In this document: piece by piece, positions 13,527 to 20,463 of the stretch
How positions within the stretch are numbered: the stretch's first letter is position 1
Layout of the letters: each line of letters begins with the position of its first letter
Program-made: the position numbers and the translations under genes
Assembly: GCA_005880175.1 (NCBI GenBank)
Contig: VBJR01000232.1
Coordinates: 2,254 to 22,716 of the forward strand
DNA from: Chloroflexota bacterium
Lineage (GTDB): Bacteria > Chloroflexota > Dormibacteria > Dormibacterales > Dormibacteraceae
Direction: 5' to 3'
DNA length: 20,463 bases
The notes under the pieces: generated by a model
The model's input: only the letters and a program-made list of their open reading frames with translations
Databases searched by the model: none
What the model was told of the DNA's origin: nothing

Positions 13527-14105
13527 GCTCTCGAGGAGGCCGAACGGGCTCCACCAGGGCAGGCTGAGCAGCGCCAGCAACAGGCCGACCACCAGGCTGG
13601 CGGTGACCAGCGACCGGCGCGTGAGCGCCCCCGGCTCCCGCCCGCCCCCGCCGGCCACGTCGGCGAGCGCCAGCCGCCGCGTCGAGTCCATGTGGCCGAG
13701 GACGTGCGCGCCGGTCGCGAAGAACCAGACCAGGAAGCTGTCCTCGTGCAGCGTCAGCCAGCCGGCGCCGAACCGGAACCCGAACAGCCACAGCTCGACG
13801 CCGCTGCCGAGCAGCAGGACCGTCGCGACGACCACCACCGGGGCGAGCAGCCGCAGCCCGGCCGGCGGCGGGCCGGCGCGCCGGTAGCGCGGGTCGCCGA
13901 GCACGTAGCGGGCGGCGCGGTAGCCCGTGCTGCCCAGCTTCAGGAGCACCGGCGGCAGCAGGAGCAGGCCCACGAAGTAGTGCGCCGGCAGCAGCTGGCG
14001 GATGCGGAACGCGGTCGCGCACTCCACCGCCAGCAGCCCGAGCAGGACCGCGCCGGTGGCGGCGGTGAGGCGCCGGTTGGGTTCGGTCTCGTCGCGAGCG
14101 CTCAG
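13524..14105 (-). CDS. Cytochrome-b-like polytopic membrane protein
   Basis: A 193-residue protein with about five membrane helices (roughly 17-31, 41-58, 84-108, 118-138 and 166-183). Histidines fall at or near helix ends: His42 (AHYFVG), His120 (LTLHEDSF), His134 and His138 (AHVLGHM), a pattern like small di-heme b-type cytochromes. Heme binding is inferred from that pattern. No ATG, GTG or TTG suits the start. CTG 14103-14105, overlapping the Rieske stop as CTGA and preceded by GGTGGTGGAG, is the most economical choice. As last gene of the amidohydrolase-Rieske operon it may be the electron partner of the Rieske protein. Confidence 0.72.
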   Translation of the reverse strand: MSARDETEPNRRLTAATGAVLLGLLAVECATAFRIRQLLPAHYFVGLLLLPPVLLKLGSTGYRAARYVLGDPRYRRAGPPPAGLRLLAPVVVVATVLLLGSGVELWLFGFRFGAGWLTLHEDSFLVWFFATGAHVLGHMDSTRRLALADVAGGGGREPGALTRRSLVTASLVVGLLLALLSLPWWSPFGLLES

Positions 14106-14521
14106 AGCTCCACCACCACGTAGCGCTCCTCGACGGAGATCGGGTATGTCTCGGCCACGTACGGGCCCGTGACCCGGCCGCCGAGCTCCCGGCCCTCGAC
14201 CACGGCCGCCTCGTAGTGCGCGGCGCGCAGGCGGGCCGGGTCGCACCACGACTGGCCGGTCGTGACGTCGAACTCCCAGCCGTGCCAGGGGCAGGCCAGG
14301 ATGCGCCGGGCCGGGCTCCAGCGGAAGGCGCCGGGCCGGGCCGCCTCCAGCCCGCCCAGCAGGCGGCCCTCGCAGAGGGGGCCGCCCTGGTGCGGGCAGC
14401 GGTTGCGGAGGCCGAAGAACTCGCCGTCCACGTTGAACACGCCGACCGAGCGGCCGCCGACCTCCACGATCCGGCGCCCGCCGGGCGGGATGTCGCCGAC
14501 CCTGGCGACGACGTGCCTCAC
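14102..14521 (-). CDS. Rieske [2Fe-2S] ferredoxin-like protein
   Basis: A 139-residue stand-alone Rieske protein. Cluster ligands are Cys42-Pro-His44 (CPHQGGPLCEG) and Cys77-Pro-Trp-His80 (CPWHGWEFD). The spacing between the two boxes is 32 residues, longer than in classical BphF-type ferredoxins, because of an inserted GGLEAARPGAFRWSPARR segment. There is no membrane anchor or signal sequence, so it is probably a soluble electron carrier or an oxygenase/reductase component. GTG 14521 overlaps the amidohydrolase stop (GTGA), showing translational coupling. No Rieske oxygenase alpha subunit or reductase is in this window. Confidence 0.9.
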   Translation of the reverse strand: MRHVVARVGDIPPGGRRIVEVGGRSVGVFNVDGEFFGLRNRCPHQGGPLCEGRLLGGLEAARPGAFRWSPARRILACPWHGWEFDVTTGQSWCDPARLRAAHYEAAVVEGRELGGRVTGPYVAETYPISVEERYVVVEL

Positions 14522-15609
14522 GGCAGCCGGTACAGGCGGCGGGCGTTCTCGCCGAGGACCCGGCGCCGCGTCTCGTCGGGGACGGACGGCGGCAGCGCCC
14601 GGTCCGGCGCGTCGCCGTCCCAGTGCGGATAGTCGCTGGCGAACAGCAACCGGTCCGCGAGCTCGGGGCAGTGCTCGAACAGGCGCGTGAGGTCCACCGG
14701 CCGGGGCGGCTCCTCGGTCGGCTGCGTCGAGAGGTAGAGGTGCTCCCGCACGTACTCGGCTGGCGAGCGCTCCAGGTGCGCCAGCTCGCCGCCCAGCACC
14801 CGCCAGGCCGCCTCCAGCCGCCACAGCAGCGCCGGCAGCCAGCCGAACCCGTTCTCCACCGAGACCACGGACAGCGCGGGGAAGCGGGCGAACACGCCCT
14901 CGGCCGCCATGCTGACCAGGTTCGCCTGGATCGACTGCGGCGGCCCCACGTGGTCCTCGATGTAGTACGACGGCCAGCCCGTGCCGGTGATCGGGTTGCC
15001 GCCGGAGCCGAACGCGTGCGACATGACGGGCAGGCCGCGTCCGGCGCACGCCTCGTAGATGGGCCAGTACCGGCGCCGGCCCATCGGCTCGTGGGGGCGC
15101 CCGCTGAACTGCACCTGGACGAACCGGGGGTCGGCGGCCCGGCGCTCGATCTCGGCCACGGCGGCGACCGGGTCCTCGAACGCGACGATGATCGACGCCC
15201 GCAGCCGGGCGTCCTGGTCCAGCCACTCCGTCACCTGCCAGTCGTTCACGGCGGTGGCCAGCGCCGCCGACAGGTCCAGGTTGGTCACCCTGGCCACCGG
15301 CGTCAGCGGGTTCAGGATGGCGAACGCGATGCCGTAGCGGTCGAGCAGCCCTGACTGGATCGTGGCCAGCGTGGAGCCCGGCCGCCGGCCCGGCGCCGGC
15401 CGCGCCTCCTCGCGGTTGTCCCAGAACCGGGGGTAGGTGACCCCGGAGTAGCCGCCCAGGCCGAACCGGTCCACGTGCCGGCGCCAGCGCTCGGACAGGT
15501 AGGGATAGAGGTCGCGCGTCGAGTCGAGCTCGTTGTGGACGTCGCAGTCCACGATGCCGGTGGCGGGCGGCCGCCGCGGCCGCCGCGGCTGCCGTTCGGT
15601 CTCGATCAT
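14518..15609 (-). CDS. Amidohydrolase-2 family (ACMSD-like) metalloenzyme, paralogue 1
   Basis: A 363-residue TIM-barrel protein of the amidohydrolase_2 group, whose known members include the decarboxylases ACMSD, gamma-resorcylate decarboxylase and LigW-type enzymes as well as hydrolases. The N-terminal metal motif is DCDVHNE (21-27), with Asp23 in place of the first His of HxH, and His25. The second site is His198 (PVMSHAF), and the catalytic Asp326 is in FASDYPHWD. GTGWPSYYIED and ENGFGWLPALLWR are shared with its upstream neighbour. GGAGGAGAG four bases before ATG 15609 supports the start. It begins 13 bases after the neighbour's stop. The substrate is unknown, perhaps an aromatic acid. 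Confidence 0.87.
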   Translation of the reverse strand: MIETERQPRRPRRPPATGIVDCDVHNELDSTRDLYPYLSERWRRHVDRFGLGGYSGVTYPRFWDNREEARPAPGRRPGSTLATIQSGLLDRYGIAFAILNPLTPVARVTNLDLSAALATAVNDWQVTEWLDQDARLRASIIVAFEDPVAAVAEIERRAADPRFVQVQFSGRPHEPMGRRRYWPIYEACAGRGLPVMSHAFGSGGNPITGTGWPSYYIEDHVGPPQSIQANLVSMAAEGVFARFPALSVVSVENGFGWLPALLWRLEAAWRVLGGELAHLERSPAEYVREHLYLSTQPTEEPPRPVDLTRLFEHCPELADRLLFASDYPHWDGDAPDRALPPSVPDETRRRVLGENARRLYRLP

Positions 15610-15622
15610 CCGCTCTCCTCCT

Positions 15623-16648
15623 TCACAGTCGGTACCACGCCCGGGCGTTGCCGGCGCGGACCCGGTCGGCCAGCGCCGGCGGCAGGTGGCGGAGCAGGTC
15701 GGCCTCGGCGTCGAACGCGTGCGGGTGGGGGTGGTCGCTGGCGTACAGCAGGATCTCGTCCGACCCCAGCTGCTCGACCACCTCCACCAGGTGCCGCGGG
15801 TCGGCCGGCGCGTCCAGCGGCTGCACGGTCAGCCGGACGTGGCGGCGGACGTAGTCCGAGGGCGGGCGGCGCACCCACGGGACCAGCCGGCGCAGGTTCT
15901 TCCACTCCTTGTCGAAGCGCCAGAGGTGGGCCGGCAGCCAGGTGAAGCCGCTCTCCAGGAACGTGACGCGCAGGTCGGGGTGGAGGTCGAACACGCCCTC
16001 GGAGACCAGGCTGGTGAGCTGGGCGGCGAAGACCAGCGCCATGCCCACGTACGTCTCGTACTGGTAGGAGGGCCAGCCCACCGGCGTCGGCGGGGCGCCG
16101 GGCGCGCCCCCGAAGCGGATGCCGGCGACCAGGCCGTGCGCGGCGATCGCCTCCCACAGCGGGTGGAACAGCCGGCTGCCGTACGGGTGGTGGGCCCGGG
16201 CCGGCAGCAGCACCTGGACGAAGCCGGGGTTGGCGGCGACGCGCTCGATCTCCGCCACGGCCAGCGCGGGGATCTGGCTGGGCACGACGATGGACGCGCG
16301 CAGCCGCGGGTCGCGGGCGAGCCACTCGGCGGCCTGCCAGTCGTTGACCGCGCGGGCCAGGGCGGCGGCCTGGTCGGGGTTGTGCAGGCCGTCGATCGCG
16401 TACGTGCAGTTGAGGATGCCGACCGCGACGCCGTCCCGGTCGAGCACCTCCTCGCGCAGCCGGTCCAGCGGGTCCCGTGGCTCGGCCGCGGCCGCCGGCT
16501 CCGCCTGCAGCTCGGGCGGGTACGTGACATCCGCGGGGCCGCGGAACACCGTGGTCTGCACGTGCTCCACCCAGTGATCGGGGAGGTGGGGGAGCAGCGA
16601 CTCGATCCCCGGCACCTCGTTGTGCAGGTCGCAGTCGACGCGATCCAT
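15623..16648 (-). CDS. Amidohydrolase-2 family (ACMSD-like) metalloenzyme, paralogue 2
   Basis: A 341-residue paralogue of the downstream protein, probably first gene of the operon. It has DCDLHNE (5-11; Asp7, His9) and YASDHPHPHAFD (302-313; Asp305), as well as AVNDWQ, RLRASI, GWPSYQYE and LESGFTWLPAHLWR, which match the neighbour in order. At the position of the neighbour's His198 it has Arg178 (LVAGIRFGG), so one expected metal ligand is missing. It may bind a single metal differently or be a regulatory or structural partner in a heteromer. ATG 16648 is preceded by GGAG at eight bases. Confidence 0.87.
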   Translation of the reverse strand: MDRVDCDLHNEVPGIESLLPHLPDHWVEHVQTTVFRGPADVTYPPELQAEPAAAAEPRDPLDRLREEVLDRDGVAVGILNCTYAIDGLHNPDQAAALARAVNDWQAAEWLARDPRLRASIVVPSQIPALAVAEIERVAANPGFVQVLLPARAHHPYGSRLFHPLWEAIAAHGLVAGIRFGGAPGAPPTPVGWPSYQYETYVGMALVFAAQLTSLVSEGVFDLHPDLRVTFLESGFTWLPAHLWRFDKEWKNLRRLVPWVRRPPSDYVRRHVRLTVQPLDAPADPRHLVEVVEQLGSDEILLYASDHPHPHAFDAEADLLRHLPPALADRVRAGNARAWYRL

Positions 16649-16669
16649 CCCTCGTCTCCTGCACGTGAG

Positions 16670-16682
16670 GCTAGCAGCTAGC
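16670..16682. promoter_or_regulatory. Dyad in the divergent promoter region of the amidohydrolase operon
   Basis: GCTAGC-A-GCTAGC is a perfect 13-base palindrome 22 bases upstream of the first amidohydrolase ATG. TAGCCT on the minus strand overlaps it and could be a -10 element. A role as operator is inferred from position only. Confidence 0.4.
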
Positions 16683-16708
16683 GTCGATGCCGTTGCCGCG
16701 AGTCAGCG

Positions 16709-17866
16709 TTGCCTCGCGGCGCTGATGACCACGCTCACCCGCGGCAAGCCCCACACCCAACGACGCCCGGCTCCAGAACGCGCCAGGCCGATCGCCCCGG
16801 GGCAACGACCTCGCAGACGTCGACTCGCGCGGCGGGCCTCGTCGGAACGCTGCGCCGCACGTGTGCGCGCGCGGTCCTCGCGGCCCTGTGCGGGCTCGCG
16901 GTGGCCTGCGGCGGCGGAGGCCAGCCGCGGAGCGCGGCGGCGCCGAGCCCGACGCCGGCCGTCATCACGATGGCCCAGGCCAGGCAGGTCGTGGCGAGCT
17001 ACATCGCGACCCTGAACCAGGCCAACCAGCAGCGCGACGCCAGCCTGCTGGGCACCGTCGAGACGGAGGCCAGCTACGACATCGACTCGGAGGCGTACGG
17101 CTGGACGAAGATCTCGGACCCCAACAACAGCAAGTACGTCCGGCTGGCGGTGGCGCAGGCCACGTACTACATCCCGGCGAAGACCGCCGGCGCGCCGTGG
17201 TGGGTCGCCTCGGTGACCTGGCCCCCGGGAACGACGTACCAGAACGGGGTCGCCGAGTACCTCGTCTTCACCAGGTCGGGCGGCAAGTGGCTGGCCGCCC
17301 GCACCCCCGGTCTCGCGTCGGGCGCCGCGGTACCCGCGCCGGCCGTCGGCCGGCAGGGCGCGGCGAGCGAGCTGAGCGCCAGCCAGGCCGCGTCGCTCGC
17401 CGTCCAGCCGTCGGACATCGCCGCGCAGATGGCCACCTACCTGACCCAGCTCACGGTCCCGCTGTGCCCGCGGCCGGGCCTCTGCGGCAAACCGCCCGCC
17501 GCCAGGGTGCAGATGCCCACCGCGACGAGCCAGACGGACATGTCGGACCTGACGTTCTGGCGCGGCCAGGCGGGCGGCGCGCTGGCGGTCGGCGAGCAGC
17601 ACTCGCCGAGGACCGACCAGGTCTACGCGATGGCGACGGCGGACGGCGGCGCGCTCGTGTGGTGCGACGTCGGCGCCCAGCTGAGCCTGGCGGCGCCCGG
17701 CGGCAGCGCGATGCACCTCCAGATCCCGACGTTCTACACCAACGACCAGTCCGAGACCCAGGCGACCGTGCCGTACCTCGACCAGTACCTGGTCTACGAC
17801 CCGCCCCAGGGCCAGGGCGACGCGCGCGTGGTCGCGGACCTGACGGGACCGATCGCGAAGTCCTGA
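16709..17866 (+). CDS. Secreted lipoprotein-like protein, unknown function
   Basis: The open frame runs from TTG 16709 (385 residues), but the first about 47 residues are Pro/Arg/His-rich and unlike an exported N-terminus. The convincing part begins LRRTCARAVLAALCGLAVACGGGG, a lipoprotein-type signal with its candidate Cys about 20 residues on. CTG 16850 would start exactly there, giving 338 residues. After an Ala/Pro/Ser linker comes a domain with ITMAQARQVVASYIATLNQANQQRD and ASYDIDSEAYGWTKISDP, which resembles the DUF8094-type domain of actinomycete lipoproteins. That assignment is from memory of the pattern. Cysteines in LCPRPGLC may pair. It is divergent from the amidohydrolase operon, and a hairpin overlaps its stop. 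Confidence 0.75.
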   Translation: MPRGADDHAHPRQAPHPTTPGSRTRQADRPGATTSQTSTRAAGLVGTLRRTCARAVLAALCGLAVACGGGGQPRSAAAPSPTPAVITMAQARQVVASYIATLNQANQQRDASLLGTVETEASYDIDSEAYGWTKISDPNNSKYVRLAVAQATYYIPAKTAGAPWWVASVTWPPGTTYQNGVAEYLVFTRSGGKWLAARTPGLASGAAVPAPAVGRQGAASELSASQAASLAVQPSDIAAQMATYLTQLTVPLCPRPGLCGKPPAARVQMPTATSQTDMSDLTFWRGQAGGALAVGEQHSPRTDQVYAMATADGGALVWCDVGAQLSLAAPGGSAMHLQIPTFYTNDQSETQATVPYLDQYLVYDPPQGQGDARVVADLTGPIAKS

Positions 17867-17887
17867 CGGCGGGGCCGGCCCGCCGTC
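17865..17887 (+). terminator. Terminator hairpin at the lipoprotein gene end
   Basis: gacggcggg (17865-17873), loop GCCGG, cccgccgtc (17879-17887) is a perfect 9-bp stem starting within the stop codon. There is no T tract after it. It separates this gene from the acyl-CoA synthetase gene, which has its own apparent promoter. Confidence 0.6.
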
Positions 17888-17907
17888 CGAACGACCGGGC
17901 CGTCGGC

Positions 17908-17913
17908 TACGCT
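17908..17913 (+). promoter_or_regulatory. -10 element of a leaderless acyl-CoA synthetase gene
   Basis: TACGCT fits the actinobacterial -10 pattern TANNNT and lies eight bases upstream of ATG 17922, the spacing expected when transcription starts at or next to the A of ATG. No good -35 hexamer is seen. Confidence 0.5.
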
Positions 17914-17921
17914 TGACCGCC

Positions 17922-19529
17922 ATGGAGAGGGTGGCGCTGCGCACGTCGCGGTGGCCGGCCGACGGCGCCGGCGAGGTCCTGGAGACCACGGTCGCGAGCA
18001 TCCTCCGGGACGCGGCCGAGCGGGCCCCGGACGACCTGGCGCTGGTCGAGGGGGTGGCCGACCGGACCGCCCGCCGGCGCTGGACGTTCGGCCGGCTGCT
18101 CGCCGACTCGGAGCGCGCGGCCCGGGCGCTGTTGGGCCGCTTCCAGCCCGGCGAGCGCGTCGCGGTGTGGGCGAACAACATCCCCGAGTGGCTGCTGTTG
18201 GAGTACGGCTGCGCCCTCGCCAACCTCACGCTGGTCACCGTCAACCCCGCGTTCCGGCCCCGCGAGCTCGCCTACGTCCTCGGGCAGTCCGGCGCGGCCG
18301 GGATCTTCCTGGTCCCCGAGTTCCGGGGCAACCCGATGGCCGCCTCGCTGGATTCGGTCCGCCCGCAGCTGCCCGCGCTCCGCGAAGCCCTCTCGTTCGG
18401 CGACTGGGACGCGTTCCTCGACTCCGGCTCGCCGTCCCAGCGCCTGCCCGAGGTGACCCCGGACGACATCGCCCAGATCCAGTACACGTCCGGCACCACC
18501 GGCTTCCCGAAGGGCGCCCGGCTCCACCACCGCGGGATCACGAACAACTCGCGCTTCTACGCCGCCCGCCGCGGCGAGGCGGCCCGCGGGCCGGCCGTCA
18601 ACCCGATGCCGCTCTTCCACACCGCCGGCAGCTGCATGGCGGCGACCGGCTGCCTCCAGTACCTGGACGCGCACGTCCTGGTCCCCTACTTCGACCCGGG
18701 GATGGTGCTGGAGGTCGTCGAGTCGGAGGGCGGGGCGGTCCTCGGCGCCGTGCCGACGATGCTGCTGGCGATGATGGAGCACCCGGACTTCGCCGGCCGC
18801 GACCTGTCCCGCCTGCGCTCGGTCGTCTCCGGCGGCTCGACGGTGCCGGCCGACCTGGTGCGCCGCGTCGAGCGCGTGCTGGGCGTGGACTTCGCGATCG
18901 TCTTCGGGATGACCGAGGCCTCGCCCGTGATCACGCAGACGTGGCCGGACGACACGCCCGAGGACAAGGCCGGGACGATCGGGCAGCCGCTGCCGCGCGC
19001 GGACGTCGAGATCGTCGACCCGGGCTCCGGCGAGACCGTGCCCTGCGGCGAGGTGGGCGAGCTCCGCGTCCGCGGCTACCAGGTGATGCGCGGGTACCAC
19101 GAGAAGCCCGCGGAGACCGCCGAGGCGATCGTGGACGGCCGGCTGCGCACGGGCGACCTCTGCTCGATGGACGAGCGCGGGTACTGCCGCGTCGAGGGCC
19201 GGCTGAAGGACATGATCATCCGCGGCGGCGAGAACATCTACCCGCGCGAGATCGAGGAGCTGCTCTTCGCCGACCCGGCGGTCGCCGACGTGGCGGTGGT
19301 CGGGCTGCCGGACGACCGCTGGGGCGAGCGGGTGGCCGCGTTCGTGCGGCCGGCGGCCGGCCGGCGGCCGACCGAGGCGGACCTGGTCGAGCGCTGCCGC
19401 GACCACCTGTCGCCGCAGAAGACGCCGAAGGTCTGGGTGTTCGTCGAGGAGTTCCCGCTCACCGCGAGCGGCAAGATCCAGAAGTACGTGCTGCGGGAGC
19501 GGTTCCTGAAGGGCGAGCTGCCCGCCTGA
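17922..19529 (+). CDS. Acyl-CoA synthetase (AMP-forming, FadD-like)
   Basis: A 535-residue adenylate-forming enzyme that activates a carboxylic acid with ATP and joins it to CoA. The AMP-binding loop is YTSGTTGFPKG (188-198). GMTEASP (329-335) is the adenine/aryl motif, RTGDL (409-413) carries the ribose-binding Asp, RLKDMIIRGGENIYP (427-441) is the hinge, and Lys518 (GKIQK) is the catalytic lysine. The general pattern fits medium/long-chain fatty-acid or cholesterol-side-chain type ligases of actinomycetes, but the acyl substrate is not predictable here. ATG 17922 is chosen because TACGCT just upstream gives a leaderless start; TTG 17913 would add three residues. Confidence 0.95.
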   Translation: MERVALRTSRWPADGAGEVLETTVASILRDAAERAPDDLALVEGVADRTARRRWTFGRLLADSERAARALLGRFQPGERVAVWANNIPEWLLLEYGCALANLTLVTVNPAFRPRELAYVLGQSGAAGIFLVPEFRGNPMAASLDSVRPQLPALREALSFGDWDAFLDSGSPSQRLPEVTPDDIAQIQYTSGTTGFPKGARLHHRGITNNSRFYAARRGEAARGPAVNPMPLFHTAGSCMAATGCLQYLDAHVLVPYFDPGMVLEVVESEGGAVLGAVPTMLLAMMEHPDFAGRDLSRLRSVVSGGSTVPADLVRRVERVLGVDFAIVFGMTEASPVITQTWPDDTPEDKAGTIGQPLPRADVEIVDPGSGETVPCGEVGELRVRGYQVMRGYHEKPAETAEAIVDGRLRTGDLCSMDERGYCRVEGRLKDMIIRGGENIYPREIEELLFADPAVADVAVVGLPDDRWGERVAAFVRPAAGRRPTEADLVERCRDHLSPQKTPKVWVFVEEFPLTASGKIQKYVLRERFLKGELPA

Positions 19530-19540
19530 CCCGCGCCGCT

Positions 19541-19546
19541 ACCATC
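19541..19546 (+). promoter_or_regulatory. Possible -10 element of the NurA-like gene
   Basis: TACCAT in the 26-base gap after the acyl-CoA synthetase gene lies 9 bases upstream of ATG 19556. This again fits a leaderless or near-leaderless start. No ribosome site is present before the ATG. Confidence 0.35.
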
Positions 19547-19555
19547 GGTCCCGCG

Positions 19556-20443
19556 ATGGCGACGATCCACGTCGAGGACTGGCAGGGCGCGTACGGCAGC
19601 CCGTACCTGGTGCTCTCGGACGACCCCGGGGTCGCCGACGTCCACCTGGTCGAGGACGGCGACCGCCTGCTCCGGCACCCGTCGGACCCGGCCTCCGGCC
19701 CGCACCGGCGGATCGCGTTCGTGGACGGCGTGCGCCGCATCGAGGCCTCGCTGTACCGGTTCGACGAGGCGAGCGGCCAGGTGGCGCGGGCCGTGGCCGG
19801 CAGCCACGTGGTGATCTGCGGCGGCGACGTGCCCTTCGCGATGCCCGCGGTCCGCGGCGGCTGGTCGTGGGACGTGCGCTCGACCCACCGCGACGACCCC
19901 GAGTCGCTGCGGGCCGAGCTCCAGACGCGGATGCGGCGGGACGAGGGCGACCTCGCCGAGCGGCTGTCCGAGGAGGGCCACCTGGTCGTCGTGGACGGCC
20001 CGCTCACGTACGTGCGCAGCCGCGACCAGCCCGTGATCGGGTACGTGAAGACGCACAGCCGGGCGCTCCTCGACCCCGACCATCACCGCGAGCTGCCCCG
20101 GCTCCGGCCCGGCGAGCGGACGAGCCTCTTCACGCTCGGCCGCGACCGCTACTCGTGCTACCTGCGGCTGGTGGCGACGGCCGGCATCTCGGGGCCGTGG
20201 GCCGGGATCGTGCGCCTCGAGCTCCCGCAGTCGGCCGGGCTGCCGGCCGCGATCCGGGTGGTCGAGGAGGCGGCGGCCGTCCTGCCCCGGTACGCCGGCG
20301 TGGCCCACCGCGACCCGCGGGCGCCCCAGAACCTCCAGCCGGTGGGCGCGCTGGAGGCCCGGCTGCGCCACCTGCTCGGCGACCAGGGCCTCGCCTACCG
20401 GGCCGTCCGCGAGGCGATCCACCACCTGGCCGACGCCCCGTAG
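19556..20443 (+). CDS. NurA-like nuclease domain protein
   Basis: A 295-residue protein with the order of acidic and histidine motifs expected of NurA, the 5'-3' nuclease that works with the HerA translocase in DNA end resection and in some anti-phage systems. Asp57 lies in AFVDGVRRIEA, Glu130 in RMRRDEGDLAERL, Asp147 in VVVDGPL, and His251 in AHRDPRAPQNLQP. GYVKTH (162-167) and RYSCYLRL (198-205) are also typical of the bacterial version. No signal peptide is present, so it is cytosolic. The gene ends 20 bases before the window edge, so a HerA-type ATPase may follow but cannot be seen. The biochemical role is inferred from the family. Confidence 0.8.
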   Translation: MATIHVEDWQGAYGSPYLVLSDDPGVADVHLVEDGDRLLRHPSDPASGPHRRIAFVDGVRRIEASLYRFDEASGQVARAVAGSHVVICGGDVPFAMPAVRGGWSWDVRSTHRDDPESLRAELQTRMRRDEGDLAERLSEEGHLVVVDGPLTYVRSRDQPVIGYVKTHSRALLDPDHHRELPRLRPGERTSLFTLGRDRYSCYLRLVATAGISGPWAGIVRLELPQSAGLPAAIRVVEEAAAVLPRYAGVAHRDPRAPQNLQPVGALEARLRHLLGDQGLAYRAVREAIHHLADAP

Positions 20444-20463
20444 GGCCCACCGGGCCTGGACGC

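Noticed and set aside
14765..14785. GAGCGCTC core near 14770, like the CelR/CebR box
   Set aside because: Its flanks do not continue the palindrome and it lies within the amidohydrolase coding sequence.
1..20463. CRISPR arrays, tRNA or rRNA genes, insertion sequences
   Set aside because: No regularly spaced repeats, no tRNA-like T-arm context, no rRNA signature and no transposase-like protein could be recognised by reading either strand.

Overview
This window is a very GC-rich bacterial chromosome segment (codon third positions almost always G or C) that is densely packed with genes. It most likely comes from an actinomycete-type organism. The clues are a coenzyme-F420-type luciferase-like oxidoreductase, a GbsR/MarR-ABC-2 drug-efflux cassette, a glucosylglycerate-hydrolase-like GH63 enzyme, several apparently leaderless genes, and a perfect copy of the CelR/CebR operator known from Thermobifida and Streptomyces. 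A deep-branching actinobacterial class (for example Thermoleophilia) or a related high-GC phylum would also fit; the sequence alone does not settle this. I see no rRNA or tRNA gene, no CRISPR array, and no transposase or integrase gene.

Layout, left to right. (1) 37-1365: NarK-type nitrate/nitrite transporter. (2) 1404-4402: an operon of a GbsR/MarR regulator, an ABC ATPase and a double-length ABC-2 permease, with overlapping stop/start codons and an 11-bp inverted-repeat operator touching the regulator's start. (3) 4475-7229, minus strand: F420-type oxidoreductase, then a long hairpin, then a patatin-like lipase closely followed by an aminoglycoside/hydroxyurea-type kinase. (4) 7321-9958, plus strand: an M20 dipeptidase overlapping a GH63-like glucosyl/mannosylglycerate hydrolase. 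(5) 9959-10273: a gene-free stretch with two strong hairpins. (6) 10274-11690: a divergent pair, an EcsC-like membrane protein and pdxH.

(7) 11691-12100 is the most unusual regulatory segment. It is AT-richer and full of palindromes. It holds a perfect 14-bp CelR/CebR box over the likely start site of a good promoter, a second 12-of-14 box upstream, a 35-codon ORF at most, and a 12-bp-stem terminator. It looks like a carbohydrate-regulated short transcript. (8) 12056-16648, minus strand: two paralogous metal-dependent amidohydrolases, a Rieske ferredoxin and a histidine-bearing membrane protein form one tightly coupled operon. Behind it, after a third LacI-type palindrome, come a GT-C glycosyltransferase with a glycine-rich tail and a tiny coupled membrane protein.

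(9) 16709-20443, plus strand: a secreted lipoprotein-like protein, an acyl-CoA synthetase and a NurA-like nuclease whose expected HerA-type ATPase partner would lie just past the right edge.

The best candidates for undescribed biology are the amidohydrolase-amidohydrolase-Rieske-membrane cytochrome operon and the CelR/CebR-box-controlled short transcription unit beside the glycosyltransferase genes.
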